Assembly: GCA_963691705.1 (NCBI GenBank)
Contig: OY829544.1
Coordinates: 37,779,917-37,843,916 of the forward strand
Length of the DNA stretch: 64,000 bases
DNA from: Viola odorata
Taxonomy: Eukaryota > Streptophyta > Magnoliopsida > Malpighiales > Violaceae
Reading direction: 5' to 3'
This document shows, in pieces, positions 42,746 through 55,490 of this stretch. Positions within the stretch are counted from its first letter, which is position 1. Every line of letters starts with the position of its first letter. The notes beneath the pieces were generated by a model. It had not been told where the DNA came from, made no database searches, and worked only from the letters and a program-made list of their open reading frames with translations. The position numbers and the translations under genes were made by a program.

Positions 42746-44570
42746 AGAATCCGAACCGCCATGTACCCATCCCGCCTCACATCCGAATACCACAGCACAT
42801 ATACAATTTTAATGATTAATGATTGTTTTATTGTAACTTGTATAAAAAGAACTACTCCGATTATTACACCGCAAATTGTAAAATCTGACCCAATCATAAA
42901 TTTGGTTAGAGAAAAGAATTAAAAGTTAGAAGTTGAATAAAATTAATATTTATGTCAACCAACATGGTGAACATGATTTGAATATCATATTTAGCACTTT
43001 TTCAAAATTTATTTCCTTTGAGTCAATTCGGTTTAACTCTCATCGGGTTGACCAATTTACCAATTCGACCAATTTTCAGCTCAACCTGGAAAAAAAAGAA
43101 TTTTTAGGGTTTTAAAACCCGACTTGGTGACTGATACCTGAATTTTCCGATCGAACTGGCTGGATTTGGCTGGGTTTGAGTACCTCGCAGCTGATCATAT
43201 TTATAATTTTTTTAGAGAAAAATTATGTCAGTAATTCTTAATATATAAAATATAAATATTTTAAAATTTAACAGATGCTGATTACACCACAATACCTAAG
43301 AGAGTACCTTAATTTATATCCAAGAAATACTGAGGTTTACCGAGATTTTAATGTGGTGTAGAAAAATGATTAGTGATAATTAAGATTAAGGTGTCAAATC
43401 AACGACATTATGAACCGAAATTAATTAAATCGAAATTTACCTATAAGTTTGCACTCTAAAAAATTAAAGTCCATGACGTCGTTGACAGGAATTAACATTA
43501 CTTTACATATATTGGAAACATAAATTTTGATATTTTAAGGAGGATATAGATATTAATTCTATTAATTAAGTAAGCACTAGTGGATCAATTAAGATTTTTC
43601 AAGATAATTAAAATTAAAACTATTTACAACTTTAAAACACAATTGAACAATCTTTTAAAAATGTGTTTTTTTTTCCATAAACCCGTCATTCTTTGATAGA
43701 TAAGTAACAATTTCCTTATTGAAACGCAACTTGAGTACTTTGCAAGGAAATTCCATAACATTAATTACAAGTTTTGAATTTCACGTTTTCATAAGAAAAT
43801 TCGATGTAAGGTCATCTACAGTACAAATTGGAATAGGACAATGACAAAGGAAACATCTGTACAGTTGAAAACGGGTTCGTATATGTCCAGCTAGCTGTGT
43901 CCGCCCGGAAGTAAACAGGATAATCCGATTTGGAGATTAGGATGCAGCGTTTGCTTTGAATCATTCGATGATTAGTTGCCTCCATTGACTTCTTCAACAA
44001 TTTTTTACTTGAACCCTTGGCCTCTACTAAGGGTGCCAACTTTTTCCTCATTTCTTGCAACAAAAAGATTTGATTTAACACTTAAATCACTTTCAAATAA
44101 AAGTAAACACGTTTCATATTTATCATTATTTGGAAAGGATTTGTAAAACCTACCATTATAGGGTATGTATTCCGTCGTTGTAGTGGTCTTAATTAATGAC
44201 CTTTTATAAGCCTAAACATTCGTTTTGTTAAAACTTAAATAGCTTTCAATTAAAGTACACAATTTATATAACAATATAAATAGCTCACAATTTATATTAT
44301 AATAAAAATTAAATACGAAATGAAATACAACCTTAATTAAACATACACTAAAAAATAAAACAACTATAATTGTTGCATAACTATACCATATAGTCTACTT
44401 GGAAGATTGAACACTCAGAAGTTGTTCTCTTGGACACGAAGATCGACCTCGGTCCAACTTGAAACAATATTGATTCCATAGCACGTACTTATAAAATTCA
44501 AAAATTAGACAAGTACGACGTTTCGACTGGGCAAACTTTGAAAAGTTCAAACCTTATAGCAGTGCATGGA
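42746..44570. other. Intergenic region between RPN11 and the patatin-like gene
   Basis: AT-rich. A minus-strand frame at 43812-44081 (89 codons) has no recognisable domain and no splice context, so I do not call it. No element ends recognised. Confidence 0.55.
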
Positions 44571-44573
44571 CCT

Positions 44574-44585
44574 CTCTATAAATAC
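44574..44585 (+). promoter_or_regulatory. TATA box of the patatin-like gene
   Basis: CTCTATAAATAC lies about 175 bp before the ATG, in plus orientation, consistent with a transcription start near 44610 and a 5' UTR of about 150 nt. Confidence 0.7.
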
Positions 44586-44758
44586 CCATGCATCCTCCTA
44601 CAAGGACGATATCTCGACAAGCTCCACTTAGTATAAACATTTCAAAACCCTCGAAACTTATAACTCAAAACTCAAAACTCAAAACTCTAAAACCTTATAC
44701 ATACAATTCTACAAAAAAAAATCAACATTTCCTTCTCATCAACAACATCTTTATAGAT

Positions 44759-46729
44759 ATGGAAGCTTTGGGTTCTCCTAGAATTAAACCTCCAACCTGC
44801 GGAAATTTGATCACCATCCTCGGCATCGATGGCGGTGGAATACGAGGAATTATTCCCGGAACTATCCTTGCATTCTTAGAGTCTGAACTTCAGGTAAAAT
44901 AGTTATCAAACTCGAGCTTGCAATTCAGTCATATTTATGGAAAAAAATAATTATTATTATCGTCCTTCTTCAGTTTTTTAACGAGTCTGTCACTATATTA
45001 AATTTAAATAATCGCCCATCTAAAAAATTCAAGTCTTATAGTAGAAAGTTTTTAACCCTGAACGTCTATATATATTTAATTTAATAATTATTAGAATTTA
45101 TATTCTAATTAATGTTTCGTGAGTGCAGAAACTGGACGGTAAGGATGCAAGACTTGCAGATTATTTCGATGTGATTACCGGGACTAGCACCGGTGGCCTC
45201 GTGACCGCCATGCTCACCGCACCGGATGAGAATGACCGCCCTTTGTTCGCCGCCAAAGACATCAACGACTTCTACGTTGAGCATTGCCCCAAAATCTTCC
45301 CCCAGAACAAGTAATAATACACATATAGTGTATGCTTTTTTTCTGGCAAGATAAAAAATAAAAATTATAATATTATTCGTATTAATTAATTAACAGTGTT
45401 TTTCTTTTTTTTAAGGTCTCCATTTGGTCTGATGAAGACGTTGACAGGACCAAAGTATGACGGCAAGTATTTGCATAGCATCATTAGGGAAAAATTAGGG
45501 GGGAGACGGTTGCATCAGACATTAACTAATGTTGTCATACCAACCTTTGACATCAAGTATCTCCAGCCAGTAGTCTTCTCGTCCAACCAGGTAATAATTA
45601 CTTATTAGAAGCACTTTACGCTACTGAATTCATTTAAAATTTAGGTTTTTTTTTGGATAACTTGTGGTGGTGATATTATTTTCTTCATGATTAAAAATTT
45701 CAGGTGAAGGATAAGCCAGTCACGGATGCACTCCTTTCAGATATCTGCATCGCAACCTCAGCTGCCCCAACTTATCTCCCTGCCCATTATTTTGAGAACA
45801 AAGATCACACAGGGAAAGTCCGGGAATTCAATCTAATCGACGGCGGTGTCGCTGCTAATAATCCGGTACTCATTTAATCCGGATGACAACATTGTTCGCT
45901 GTCAATCTAATCAACATTAATCTATTGTATGCGATTTAATTAACCCGTATAGTTAAAGTCTTGCCGAATCGACGTTGGTATAGGTTACTAATACCTATAT
46001 AATTAAGATCTGACAGCAACTTGACTCTAAATTAACTAAAAAAAAAATATGATCGATTTTTTCCAGGCGATGCTAGCAATTCGTGAAGTGACAAGGGAGA
46101 TTTCTAGGAAGAATCCTAATTTCCCAGAATTACAAGCAAATGACTATACAAAACTCTTAGTCATTTCCTTAGGCACAGGAACAGCAAAAGTAGAAGAAAA
46201 ATATGATGCAAAAGAAGCAGCTGCATGGGGTCTCATCGGATGGTTGACCAGCGGCCAATCCACACCGTTGGTTGATGTGTTCAATCAAGCTAGCGGTGAC
46301 ATGGTTGATCTCCACATCGCAACTGTTTTTCAAGCACTCAACTCTGAAAAAAACTATCTCCGAATCCAAGACGATACACTAACAGGAAGTCTTGCTTCTG
46401 TTGATATCTCAACCAAAGAGAATTTGGAGAATTTGGTGAAAGTAGGGACTGAATTGTTGAAGAAACCCGTTTCGAGGGTCGATTTGGATACCGGAGTCTT
46501 TTTGCCGGTTGATAATAAGACTACGAATGCAGACGCACTTGTGAAGTATGTGTTCATAGATCTCTAATTTAATTGATTAATTTGGTAATTAATAGTTAAT
46601 TATTTGGTTATTTTTCATCAACTAATTTAATTTTTTGTTCTTCTATATATATGTGTGTGTAGGATGGCTAAGTTGCTTTCGGAGGAGAAGAAGTTTCGTG
46701 ATGTTAAAGAAGTGGCATCTGCAAAATAA
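44759..46729 (+). CDS. Patatin-like phospholipase (lipid acyl hydrolase)
   Basis: Six exons: 44759-44893, 45129-45310, 45416-45590, 45704-45865, 46067-46545, 46663-46729; 1200 nt, 399 aa, normal for plant patatin-like proteins. All introns are GT/AG. Motifs: oxyanion hole DGGGIRG (Asp24), nucleophile GTSTG (Ser65), catalytic Asp210 in DGGVAANNP, so the Ser-Asp dyad is intact. The enzyme hydrolyses acyl groups of galactolipids and phospholipids; relatives act in defence and lipid turnover. No obvious signal peptide, so probably cytosolic or membrane-associated. A damaged paralogue lies convergently at 55491-58269, with a different intron set. Probably the family PLP2; the exact orthologue is not decided. 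Confidence 0.94.
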
Positions 46730-47412
46730 AAGTTGCAAGAAGATGACGATTCGTGATTATTTGATTATTTGATTATTGTTTAATTAATTTTGTAATGAAA
46801 TTAATTTATTTTGAATAATTGTAGTGATGGCATGTATAGGATAAGATTCATATGATCCGTTTGAATAAAAATACCAAAGTTGGTATATATATGTAGTATA
46901 TAGATTGACGGTTGTAAAAAACAAAAATCATAATTAAGCTTGTAATTCATTTTATGTTCAGTTGAATAAAACTATACGATTCTTTATTATTTTTGTTTAT
47001 TTATTATTCTTTTGGTGGAAGTAATACCAAGATATAAATTCTTGCAGTATTGGAAAGTTCTTGTATAAAACAAAATTAATATATTCATAATTTTGTATAC
47101 TAATAATTAATAAACTTTGTCTCTTAGCCCTATCAACTTGCAAAAAACTAAAAACTAAAAGCATTTTCAACTAATAAATCCGTTTTTAATTAGAACTTAA
47201 ACTCGAAACTTTAGTTAAAAGTGGACACATTCTTTATTAGTAGACGAAAATCCACCTTAGTAACAAATAATACTTTGATTCGAATATTTTGATCATACAC
47301 AATGAAATCAAAATTGATAAAAAAATAATAATCTAGGGGTAAAATTCAAAATCGAGTTTCTACTTGCAATTTCTAATAAAGTAAATGAGGATCTGAAAGA
47401 GCTCAACCCGCT
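46730..47412. other. 3' flank of the patatin-like gene
   Basis: AT-rich; AATGAAAT and GAATAAAA-type signals near 46793 and 46864 could serve polyadenylation. No gene or element recognised. Confidence 0.5.
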
Positions 47413-47423
47413 TCATTGTCATT

Positions 47424-47879
47424 CGGGATAATTATATTTTTGGCACCTCTATTCATTTTTTCGTATTGATTTGGCACCGCATTTTATTTTTGGTTGGATT
47501 TGACCCCTCCACTCACATTTTCATATTAATTTGACCCTCTAAATAACGCCGTGCACAGTTAGACGTTAAGTATGGTGGTGTGATATTGTTTAATATTATT
47601 TAGCTGATGTGACAATTTATGTCAGATGACATGCCAGATTTTTAAAAAAGTTTGGATTTTAAATCTATTTACCCGACATCTGATATGGATTGTCACGTCA
47701 ACTAAACAATATTAAAAAATATCACGTCATCAGATTTAACATTTGATTGTGCACCGTGTTACCTAAATAAACCAAATTAATATAAAAATGTGAGTGAAAG
47801 AGTCAAATCCAACGAAAAATAAAATGAGGTACTAAATCAATATGAAAATTTGAATAGAGGTGATAAAAATATCATTATC
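47424..47879. mobile_element. MITE of about 456 bp with 11-bp target duplication
   Basis: Arms such as GATAATTATATTTTTGGCACC (left) and its inverted counterpart ending ATATCATTATC extend roughly 150 bp, with GCACGGTGTTA-type matches inside. TCATTGTCATT occurs at 47413-47423 and 47880-47890. A duplication of 9-11 bp suggests a Mutator-like MITE. Confidence 0.75.
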
Positions 47880-48955
47880 TCATTGTCATTCCTATCTTGC
47901 AATTTCTAGCAAGATTGATTAACCTGCTGCTGACCTATTCGAAAAGGGATTTATTTCCAACGTTACGCAATTGCTTTTCAACACATAATTAAAGTTAATT
48001 ATTATTTTATTTTTTCTGAAAAACAAAAGTTAAATATTATGTCATCTTTTTTTTTTGGACGAAGAAAATATTATGTAATCGAGTCAATACATACTATTCC
48101 CTATGTTCCAAATTAACTGACGCTTTGACTTTTGACACGCATATTAAGGTAGCGTTTGGTTGGCGGAATCAAGGAGGAAAATGACTCGGGAATCTGAGAT
48201 TCCGAGCTTTATTGCGTTTGGTTGCGTCAAGGAATCACTCTCCCCTGGAATCCAACTTTCCTTGACCGCCTTGACTTTCCCAAAAATGGGGGAAAGTGAT
48301 TCCTTGGCTAGGGGGTGGGGAGAGTGATTCCCCCCTACGGGGAAAGTTAATTTTTTTTGTTAAATGACATATTTGTCCAAAACTAATTATAAAAAAAAAC
48401 CTATTAAAGCGTCTTCTTCCTTCTCTGTTTTCTAAAACTTCGCCAAATTATATTAATTACACAAAAATAATATTAATTACATCAAAATTATAATTAATTA
48501 CATCAAAATTATTTTAATTACATCAAAATTATAATAATCACATAAAAATTACATCGTAATGATGTAAATAATAATAGGTAGAAGAAAATACGGTTAAGAA
48601 CGGGAACAAATCATCCAAGAAATCTCGATCCTAAACTTGTCTATTGTTGCAGTTATGTTTTTTTGCATTGCTAGAACAATATGTGTCATACTTTGTTATA
48701 ATTTTCAAGGACCCTAATACGAAGGTTATGTCATTTGTCATTTTCTTTAACCTGCAAAAAATCGTAGTTTTTTTTTTTATAAGCAGAGGATTTTATTAGA
48801 AAAGGCCATGAAGATCATGACCCAAGCCAGTACAAGGCTATTGGAGGACAACTCAGAAGCCACGACAAACACCAGCTAGCTAAATGAAAACAAACACCAG
48901 CTAGCTAAAGGAAAGAAAAAAGGAAATCTACAGCACCAGCAGCTGCCGCAGAAGC

Positions 48956-51900
48956 TCAATTAACCTCTATGCTGCGAGAGTAAAGCCATGATGTAGACTG
49001 CAGCATATCAGCCATAGTATAGGCAAACGAACGATCCTTACTTTTCAACCACCAGTGCCACTGAGAGAAGATCATATTCATGCACCTCACGCTGCTGTAC
49101 TCCACCTGTCTAAATATCACAGCATTACGCACGTTCCACATTGTCCACACAGCTGCATAAAAGAGGGTCTTCCATATCCTTCCTATTCGCTTATTGTTCC
49201 TTGGCAGACAGCTGTCTCACGTCCTCCACAAGTTTGCAATCGTACCCGGCTGACACCAAGACACTCGGAGCCATCACATGATATACCTCCACACTTCACC
49301 GGCTGTGTCACATTTCAGAAACAGATGAGAAACATCCTCAGTGCTGTTATGACACATCGGGCAAGAGTTTTCAGCATTGGAGATCACATTGCGTCTGGCT
49401 AGGAATGTTCTAGTTATAATTCTTTCACGGAGCAGTAGCCACACAAACCATTCCACCCGAAATGGAGCCAAGTCGGACCAGCACGATCGGAGCAGCGGGT
49501 CAGTCCCAAAACGCAACTGCTCCCAGCTCTTATACCCCGAATTAACAGTGTACAGCCCCCACTGTCTCACCTCCCATCTGATCTGCGTATGTCGCTCCTC
49601 CCTACAAGGAATAGGTAGCCGATCCCTCAGACATATCCAGTCTTCTTTTTCCCATTCAAACAACTCGCGCCTCCACCCACAGTGCCACTCCCAACCCGCC
49701 TCATTCCAACTCCAGTTGTCCTTGATAGTACCTTGTTGATTGGTTGATAGGTGGTACAGCCGAGGGTGAAGTAAGGCCAACAGATGTTTACCCGCCCACG
49801 TATCCCACCAAAAGCCGACTCCATTCCCATCACCTAAAGCTAGCGAGGTGTGGCTGGTCCACACATCAAAGAAGTCACTACCTCTACCACACGTTCGCAT
49901 AATATCACTCCAGATTGGGGATAGATTTCCCTTCCTCTCACACCATAAATCCCCCACTGAATTAAGATTGTACTGATTATGAATAATTTCAGCCCACTTC
50001 TTCCTACTGCCCTTAATCAATTCCCACGCCCACTTGAATAGCAGTGTCACATTCCGGTCCAGGATCCTACCGATTCCCACTCCCCCACATGCTATCGATT
50101 TCGTCACCTCTTCCCATTTCACCTTAGCCATCCCGTTTCTCGTATCTCTACCAGTCCAAAGAAAGCGGCGCATCACTCCTTCGCATTGCTTAGCCACTGA
50201 CTTTGGCATCCTGTATATCGACATGTTGTACACAGGCAAACTCACTAACGCTAATTTTATTAATGTCACCCACCCTCCTTCCGAAAGAAGGTGACCCTTC
50301 CACGTAGCTAATTTGTTTCTCAATTTCTCCACCAGAAACTGCCACCCCGACTTCCTTTTGGGGTTAAAACCCACCATAGAACCCAAATACTTAAAGGGAA
50401 GGGTCTCGTACTGACACCCTGCCCGAGTAGCTAATATCTTACCGACTTGGTCACTCATATTCACACCAATCAACGTGCTTTTATGGAAGTTCACCCTCAG
50501 CCCTGAAAATGCGTCGAACCAGCGCAGGATTCCCTTTACTCCCTGGATTTCTTCCTCATTATTATTAACAAAAATCAAAGTGTCATCTGCGAATTGCAGA
50601 TGGCTAAGATTCCACCTTGCCTCCGAATTCCCAATGCCCTTCAGAACCCCTACCACCTCTGCACGAGCAAATAACCTATGAAGCCCTTCCGCTGCTACAT
50701 TGAAAAGCAACGGCGACATAGAACACCCTTGCCGCAACCCTCATTCCACCCCGAATTGAACGGATGGAGATCCATTAACTAAGACTGACGCCTTATTAGT
50801 GCTTATGCATTGACTAATCCATCCTCTCCACTTCACTCCAAACCCCATGTGTCCCATCACGTCATCCAAATACTCCCATTCGATAGAGTCATAAACCTTT
50901 TCAAAGTCCAATTTGAAGAGCAGCCCTTGTTTTTTCGTGTCCTTGAGGTAGTGAACCACCTCATTCGCCGCCATAATGCAGTCCAACGAGTGTCTCCCCT
51001 TCATGAAACCATGCTGCACATCACTAACCACTGTAGCAATAACCGCACTAAGGCGTCTCGCCATCACCTTAGACACTACTTTATAATAGCTACTGACCAA
51101 GCTAATGGGGCGATAATCACCAAACCACAGCGCCTCCGGGATCTTGGGAATAAGCGTCAAGAAGGACATATTCGCTCCCGAGGGGAATCTACCCGTCCTA
51201 AAACACTCCTGAATCATCGTACAATAATCTACACCGATTATTTCCCACGCCTTTTGCAAAAAAAGCATCGAGAATCCATCGGGGCCAGGCGTTTTTTGCC
51301 CCTCACAGTCTTTCACCGCCTCCCAAATCTCAGCCCTGGTGACCTCCTTTTCCAGCACGGATGCTTCCTCTTCTGTTAATTTCTTAAAACCCAAGTCCGG
51401 CATACGCGGTCTCTCCCAACGGATCGATCTAAAGAAGGTCTCATAATGGTGAGCAGCAGCTTGTTTAATGTCACCCGGATCCGTAAGCTTAACATTCGAG
51501 ACATAAATCTCCCTAATGCTATTCTTACTTCTCGCGATCTTTGCCATCCTATGAAAATATCTGGTATTGCGATCACCCTGCACTATCCATTTACTTCTAT
51601 TTTTCTGCTGCCAAAATTTGTCCACTTTTGCCTGTTGATCCCAAATCTGGAGTTTAGTAGCATTATATTCATATTGTTCGTCCTCAGATAAGGAGCGTTC
51701 ATCAGACACACGCTCAAGGTCCTCAAAGCGCTTCTGAAGCTCACGTAGCCCAAATTCCACCTTTTCAAAAATTTCCTTATTCCACTGGCGAATATTCTTT
51801 TTCAAATGTTTCATCTTTCAAATCACACTGCAGCTGCCTGGAAACTCATACCCCGCTTCCTCCCACCAGCCCGCCACCAGGTCTCTGAAGTCTCTGTTAT

Positions 51901-52660
51901 CGCACCAGACCGCTAGGTCCCTAAAAGGTTTCGGACCCCAGTCTGCGAGATCCTTCCGTAAAATCAAAGGTGCATGATCAGAGCCATTCCTGTCAAGAGC
52001 AGTAAGGGTACAATCACTAATATGATTCATCCAGCCCTCCTGGACAAAGATCCTATCAATCTTGCTTCTGCTAACAGAATTAGACCAAGTATAGCGCCGC
52101 CCACCTAGTGGTATGTCCTGTAGCCCCGATCTGTCCACCCAATCTTGAAACGCAGTCATACCCCGCGTGTAGCCTGCCCCCTGAGACCGATCTGAAGGAG
52201 ATAGAGTTTCATTAAAGTCTCCTGCAGCAAGCACAGGGATCTCGGAGTTCTCAATCTTGCTTGCCAAAACCTCCCATAGCTGACCTCTGAGAGCTGTGTC
52301 ATTGGGAGCATAAATATTCAGAATAACGCATCTCATATTGCCCGCTAGTAACTTGCCCTCTAACCATATAAAGTTACTTGCCACCTCTGCGTGAGCCAAT
52401 TGAAAGGCTCTAGAGTCCCACATGGAAATCAGCCCCCCCGACCTCCCAACGGAGGGGGCATGCACCCACCTCGTCTCGTTTACCCCTCCTATCGAATGTA
52501 TTATAAAATCGTCCATCTCTTCTCGTTTACTCTCTTGGAGCAAGCAGACAGACATCTGGTTCCCTTGCATTATTTTCTTCACAAATTGCCTTTTCCTTAT
52601 CGATAATATTCCCCTACAGTTCCACGATAGTATCTGAAACATCTTTATACAGAAGGACAC
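48956..52660 (-). pseudogene. LINE-2 ORF2 (endonuclease, reverse transcriptase) with TGA stops
   Basis: One frame of 1235 codons on the minus strand. Endonuclease: FQILSWNCRGI, LLQESK, AAGDFNET, NGSDHAPLIL. Reverse transcriptase: FLTLIPK, YRPISLVSSYYK, KLDFEKVYDS (so K-V-Y for the usual K-A-Y), GCSMSPLLF, LQFADDTLIF. A zf-RVT finger (CPMCHNSTEDVSHLFLKCD) follows. Four stops interrupt it, all TGA and in frame: 51818-51820, 50741-50743, 49274-49276 and 49217-49219. No frameshift is needed. The sites fit arginine CGA codons changed by C-to-T. Confidence 0.9.
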
Positions 52661-54003
52661 GCCACTACAGCAAGCTTACAACGGACGTTGTTTACTTCTA
52701 CCTCAAATCTTTCTCGGTCAAAGGACCGCAATGCGGTCTCGTTCGCCTGTCCCGTTATTGCCAAGGCTCGTCCTATTTCCCACGCATCAGTTTCGACCAT
52801 AATGACATCAGCCAATCTGTTCATGCGTTTAATATCCTCATCTGTTGCCCAAAAAATAGCCATTTGGGACTCCATTGAAACACTAGTCGTATGTACACTA
52901 CCAGAAGGGGCCATGATCTTCTTAATCTTTTCACCCTTATGCCTCTTCGTCACGAAAGGATAAGATGCCCTCCCATTTGCAATTCGCTGTCGGGAATCAT
53001 ATACTACGTGGCCATTCTCATTGGCTACTGCACCACTGTTTTGATCACTAGCCTCCAAGTTTGCTAACTCGTCCAAATCCTCAGCTTCCCCCTCCCCCTC
53101 AGTATCCTCGTCTTTTGATTTCACTCCAATCAACCAGTCTATATTAGATATCGCCCCTTGCATTGGCTCCTCAAAACAACTCACAACGTAGGATTTCCCC
53201 TCTACCTTAACTCTTATGTCTTCTTTAACATGCATCTGGTCTGTCAATATTAGTAATCTAGCCACGTCAAATCTCTTCCGGGCGAGCGTCTTATCGTCTA
53301 CTGTCACTAGTTTACCCAGCTTCAGTCCAATCTTCTCAAAAGTCTCATAGCTCCAGCACTGGATCGGAAATCCCGTACATTGAACCCAACTCATTCTACC
53401 TGCCTTAGCCACCTCCTCCGTCCAAGGAACTACTCTATAGAACAGACGGTTTACAACCTCATTAGAACTCAAGAGCACTTCGTCCCTGTCCTCTTTCCTG
53501 TCAAATTCCACCCAAACCAGCCCTCTACCAAGAGTACGTGTTTCACATATCCATCCCACCTCTAACAATAGTTCTTGTATTTCCAGAATGTCCTCAACTC
53601 TCCGAAGTACCCCGATTGCACTTCGAGCAAGCCATTCTAAATTTTCCATAGGAATCTCCAGCTCAATGACTTCATCTGCTGTGTTCATTGGTGATTTCTC
53701 CTCTCTTTCCTTCTGAATTGGACTTGCAGTAGGTTTCTCTACATTCACCATGTCCACTGTCTTGCGAACCCATGGATTATTATTCCCAAGGTCACGTCCA
53801 GACCCTGAAGTTGAATTATCAGGCCTCTTTGCCTTGTCAAACCGTGCTGGCATATCACCTGCCTCCTCTGCCCTCTTTGATCGAGAGTGCCAACCCTCAC
53901 CTGAATCGACAAAATTCTCACGTCGTGGCTGCTCCTTAGATCTCCCTATATTAGCTCTGATGGCCGATGCCCCTATGAACTGTCTATCTAGAGCCAATTC
54001 CAT
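52645..54003 (-). CDS. LINE-2 ORF1, gag-like RNA-binding protein
   Basis: 452 aa, open throughout, starting MELALDRQFIGASAIRANIG. The middle part (about residues 125-300: LLLEVGWICETRTLGRGLVW, FPIQCWSYETFEKIG, KRFDVARLLILT) resembles plant LINE ORF1/DUF4283-type RNA-binding regions. No CCHC knuckle is visible. An acidic region (EDTEGEGEAEDLDEL) follows. It overlaps the ORF2 start by 16 bp. Being part of a broken LINE it is probably not in use. Confidence 0.75.
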   Translation of the reverse strand: MELALDRQFIGASAIRANIGRSKEQPRRENFVDSGEGWHSRSKRAEEAGDMPARFDKAKRPDNSTSGSGRDLGNNNPWVRKTVDMVNVEKPTASPIQKEREEKSPMNTADEVIELEIPMENLEWLARSAIGVLRRVEDILEIQELLLEVGWICETRTLGRGLVWVEFDRKEDRDEVLLSSNEVVNRLFYRVVPWTEEVAKAGRMSWVQCTGFPIQCWSYETFEKIGLKLGKLVTVDDKTLARKRFDVARLLILTDQMHVKEDIRVKVEGKSYVVSCFEEPMQGAISNIDWLIGVKSKDEDTEGEGEAEDLDELANLEASDQNSGAVANENGHVVYDSRQRIANGRASYPFVTKRHKGEKIKKIMAPSGSVHTTSVSMESQMAIFWATDEDIKRMNRLADVIMVETDAWEIGRALAITGQANETALRSFDRERFEVEVNNVRCKLAVVACPSV

Positions 54004-54570
54004 ATCTATCTTAAATCGTAGTTATAAAGCAAACTCATTTGATATTTTGATTGTTGAAAAATAGACAATTAAATAGAGAGAAAGTCTAACGTGTTTAAAA
54101 GAAACTGTGTAGCAAAGTATATATAGAAAAGAATAATTATACACCTAACAAGATAACAAAAGACACTAATAAGATAACAAAGACACAAATATAGAAAAGG
54201 ATAAAATAGTTATTTTTCTTACTTTCCTTGAAGATTCCCAAGTACAAAACAAACACAATAATGTTACTTTCCCGGGAATCTTAAATCCCAACCAAACACA
54301 AAAAACTAACATTCCCCTCAATCACTCTCCCGGGTATCATTCTCCCGGGAGAGTGATTACAAGGAGGAAAGTAGCATTCTGTGAACCAAACGCTACCTAA
54401 GGAGGCCGAATGACTCACTATTTGAGATAATTTTTCCCTGAATTTTTTCTCGATTAACGTACATTTGAAAAAAAGTACGGAATTTTTTTGTCTCAAATAA
54501 TGAGTCATCCAGCTTTCTTAATATACATACCAAAAATTAAAGCGTCAGTTAATTTGGGACCGAGGGAGTA

Positions 54571-55490
54571 CATTTTTCTCCTTTAATTTGTGATCTTCAT
54601 GACACTTCAATACACTAGTTTACTTGTCAAGTCAAAAATAGTATTTAATTACTATTCTTTCAAATTTTCTGGAAACAAAAGATTAAAGTGAGAGATTCTT
54701 TAAAAAAAAAAAAAAAATTTAAATGGAGAGGAATATTCATATAGTGAATTAATAATAATGAAGGAGTAGTAATTTGCATAGTAGTACTGTTTTTTTTTAT
54801 AGGGATTTAATTTTAGACTATTGTGACGCATGCTCTATTCAAGTACGTACCTACTCATTGAATTGTCTTTTTTAGTATGTATGGTAGTAAGTACTAAGTA
54901 GCAACACTAGCGCGCTCTATTTTTGTTAGAATTTTCAAAAATGACAGAGAAATTGAAGACTGGTTCCAAAATCCAAATGAGGTATTTTTCCAAAAATATG
55001 TGATGCAACTTTTCAACACAAACTTTTTTTTGCGTGTAAATCAACACATAAATTAACGAAAAAATAAGTCAATAATAATGGTAAAACTAAATTGATATAA
55101 ATAGAGAATGTTATGGTCGTAGATTTAACAATTTTGTTAACTTAAAAAAAGTGTGCTACAGTATTTTATAAAATTTTCTAATAAAAAAATACTACAAAAG
55201 TATTATTGATTATCTAGGGTGCTCATGATTATTATTATTTAGGATGCCGATTGGTCACTCAATCATGTAAAATCAATAAAAAAATAAATTAATAATAATG
55301 GTAGGATCAAATTGGTATAAATAAAAATGGTAATAGTTGTAAATTTAATAAATATATTAACTTAAAAAAAAGAAACACAAAGAGTGGCTTGTACTAACAA
55401 TAATATATAAGGACCATACAATATAATTAATATATTATTAAAAAATATGTATAAACAACCAATATTGAAAGATTTTAATATAGTGGTATT
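54571..55490. other. AT-rich spacer with a diverged direct duplication
   Basis: 55062-55160 and 55273-55370 share AATAATGGTA, AAATTGGTATAAATA-type, GTAGATTTAA-type and TTAACTTAAAAAAA segments in the same order, about 210 bp apart. No gene seen. Confidence 0.55.

Larger units (their letters stand above)
48768..54012 (-). mobile_element. LINE on the minus strand (LINE-2), decayed
   Basis: The tail is a T-run (about 48768-48779) preceded, in element orientation, by AATAAAATCCTCTGCTTAT. AAATCGTAGTT flanks it at about 48759-48769 and 54013-54023. The element begins only about 9 bases before the ORF1 ATG, so the 5' UTR is missing or truncated. It carries ORF1 and ORF2 but no RNase H domain, unlike LINE-1, so the two are different families. 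Confidence 0.9.
48148..54397. mobile_element. PIF/Harbinger-like (Tourist-type) element, split by a LINE
   Basis: TIR GGTAGCGTTTGGTT at 48148 and its exact complement ending at 54397; the 3-bp duplication TAA lies at 48145-48147 and 54398-54400. Further inward, GGAATCACTCTCCCC-type and ACTCTCCCGGGAGA-type sequences are related. A block of AATTACATCAAAATTAT repeats lies at about 48450-48570. Without the LINE it is about 1 kb and has no transposase. Confidence 0.85.
48094..54568. mobile_element. Stowaway-type MITE split by later insertions
   Basis: Left part 48094-48147 (CTATTCCCTATGTTCC, AATTAACTGACGCTTTGAC) and right part 54398-54568 (ending AAAGCGTCAGTTAATTTGGG, CCGAGGGAG) are inverted matches, with TA at 48092-48093 and 54569-54570. 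Without the insert it would be about 220 bp, a normal MITE size. Confidence 0.88.

Noticed and set aside
43812..44081. 89-codon minus-strand frame between RPN11 and patatin
   Set aside because: No recognised domain, no promoter or splice context; could be a decayed exon, but I cannot support it.
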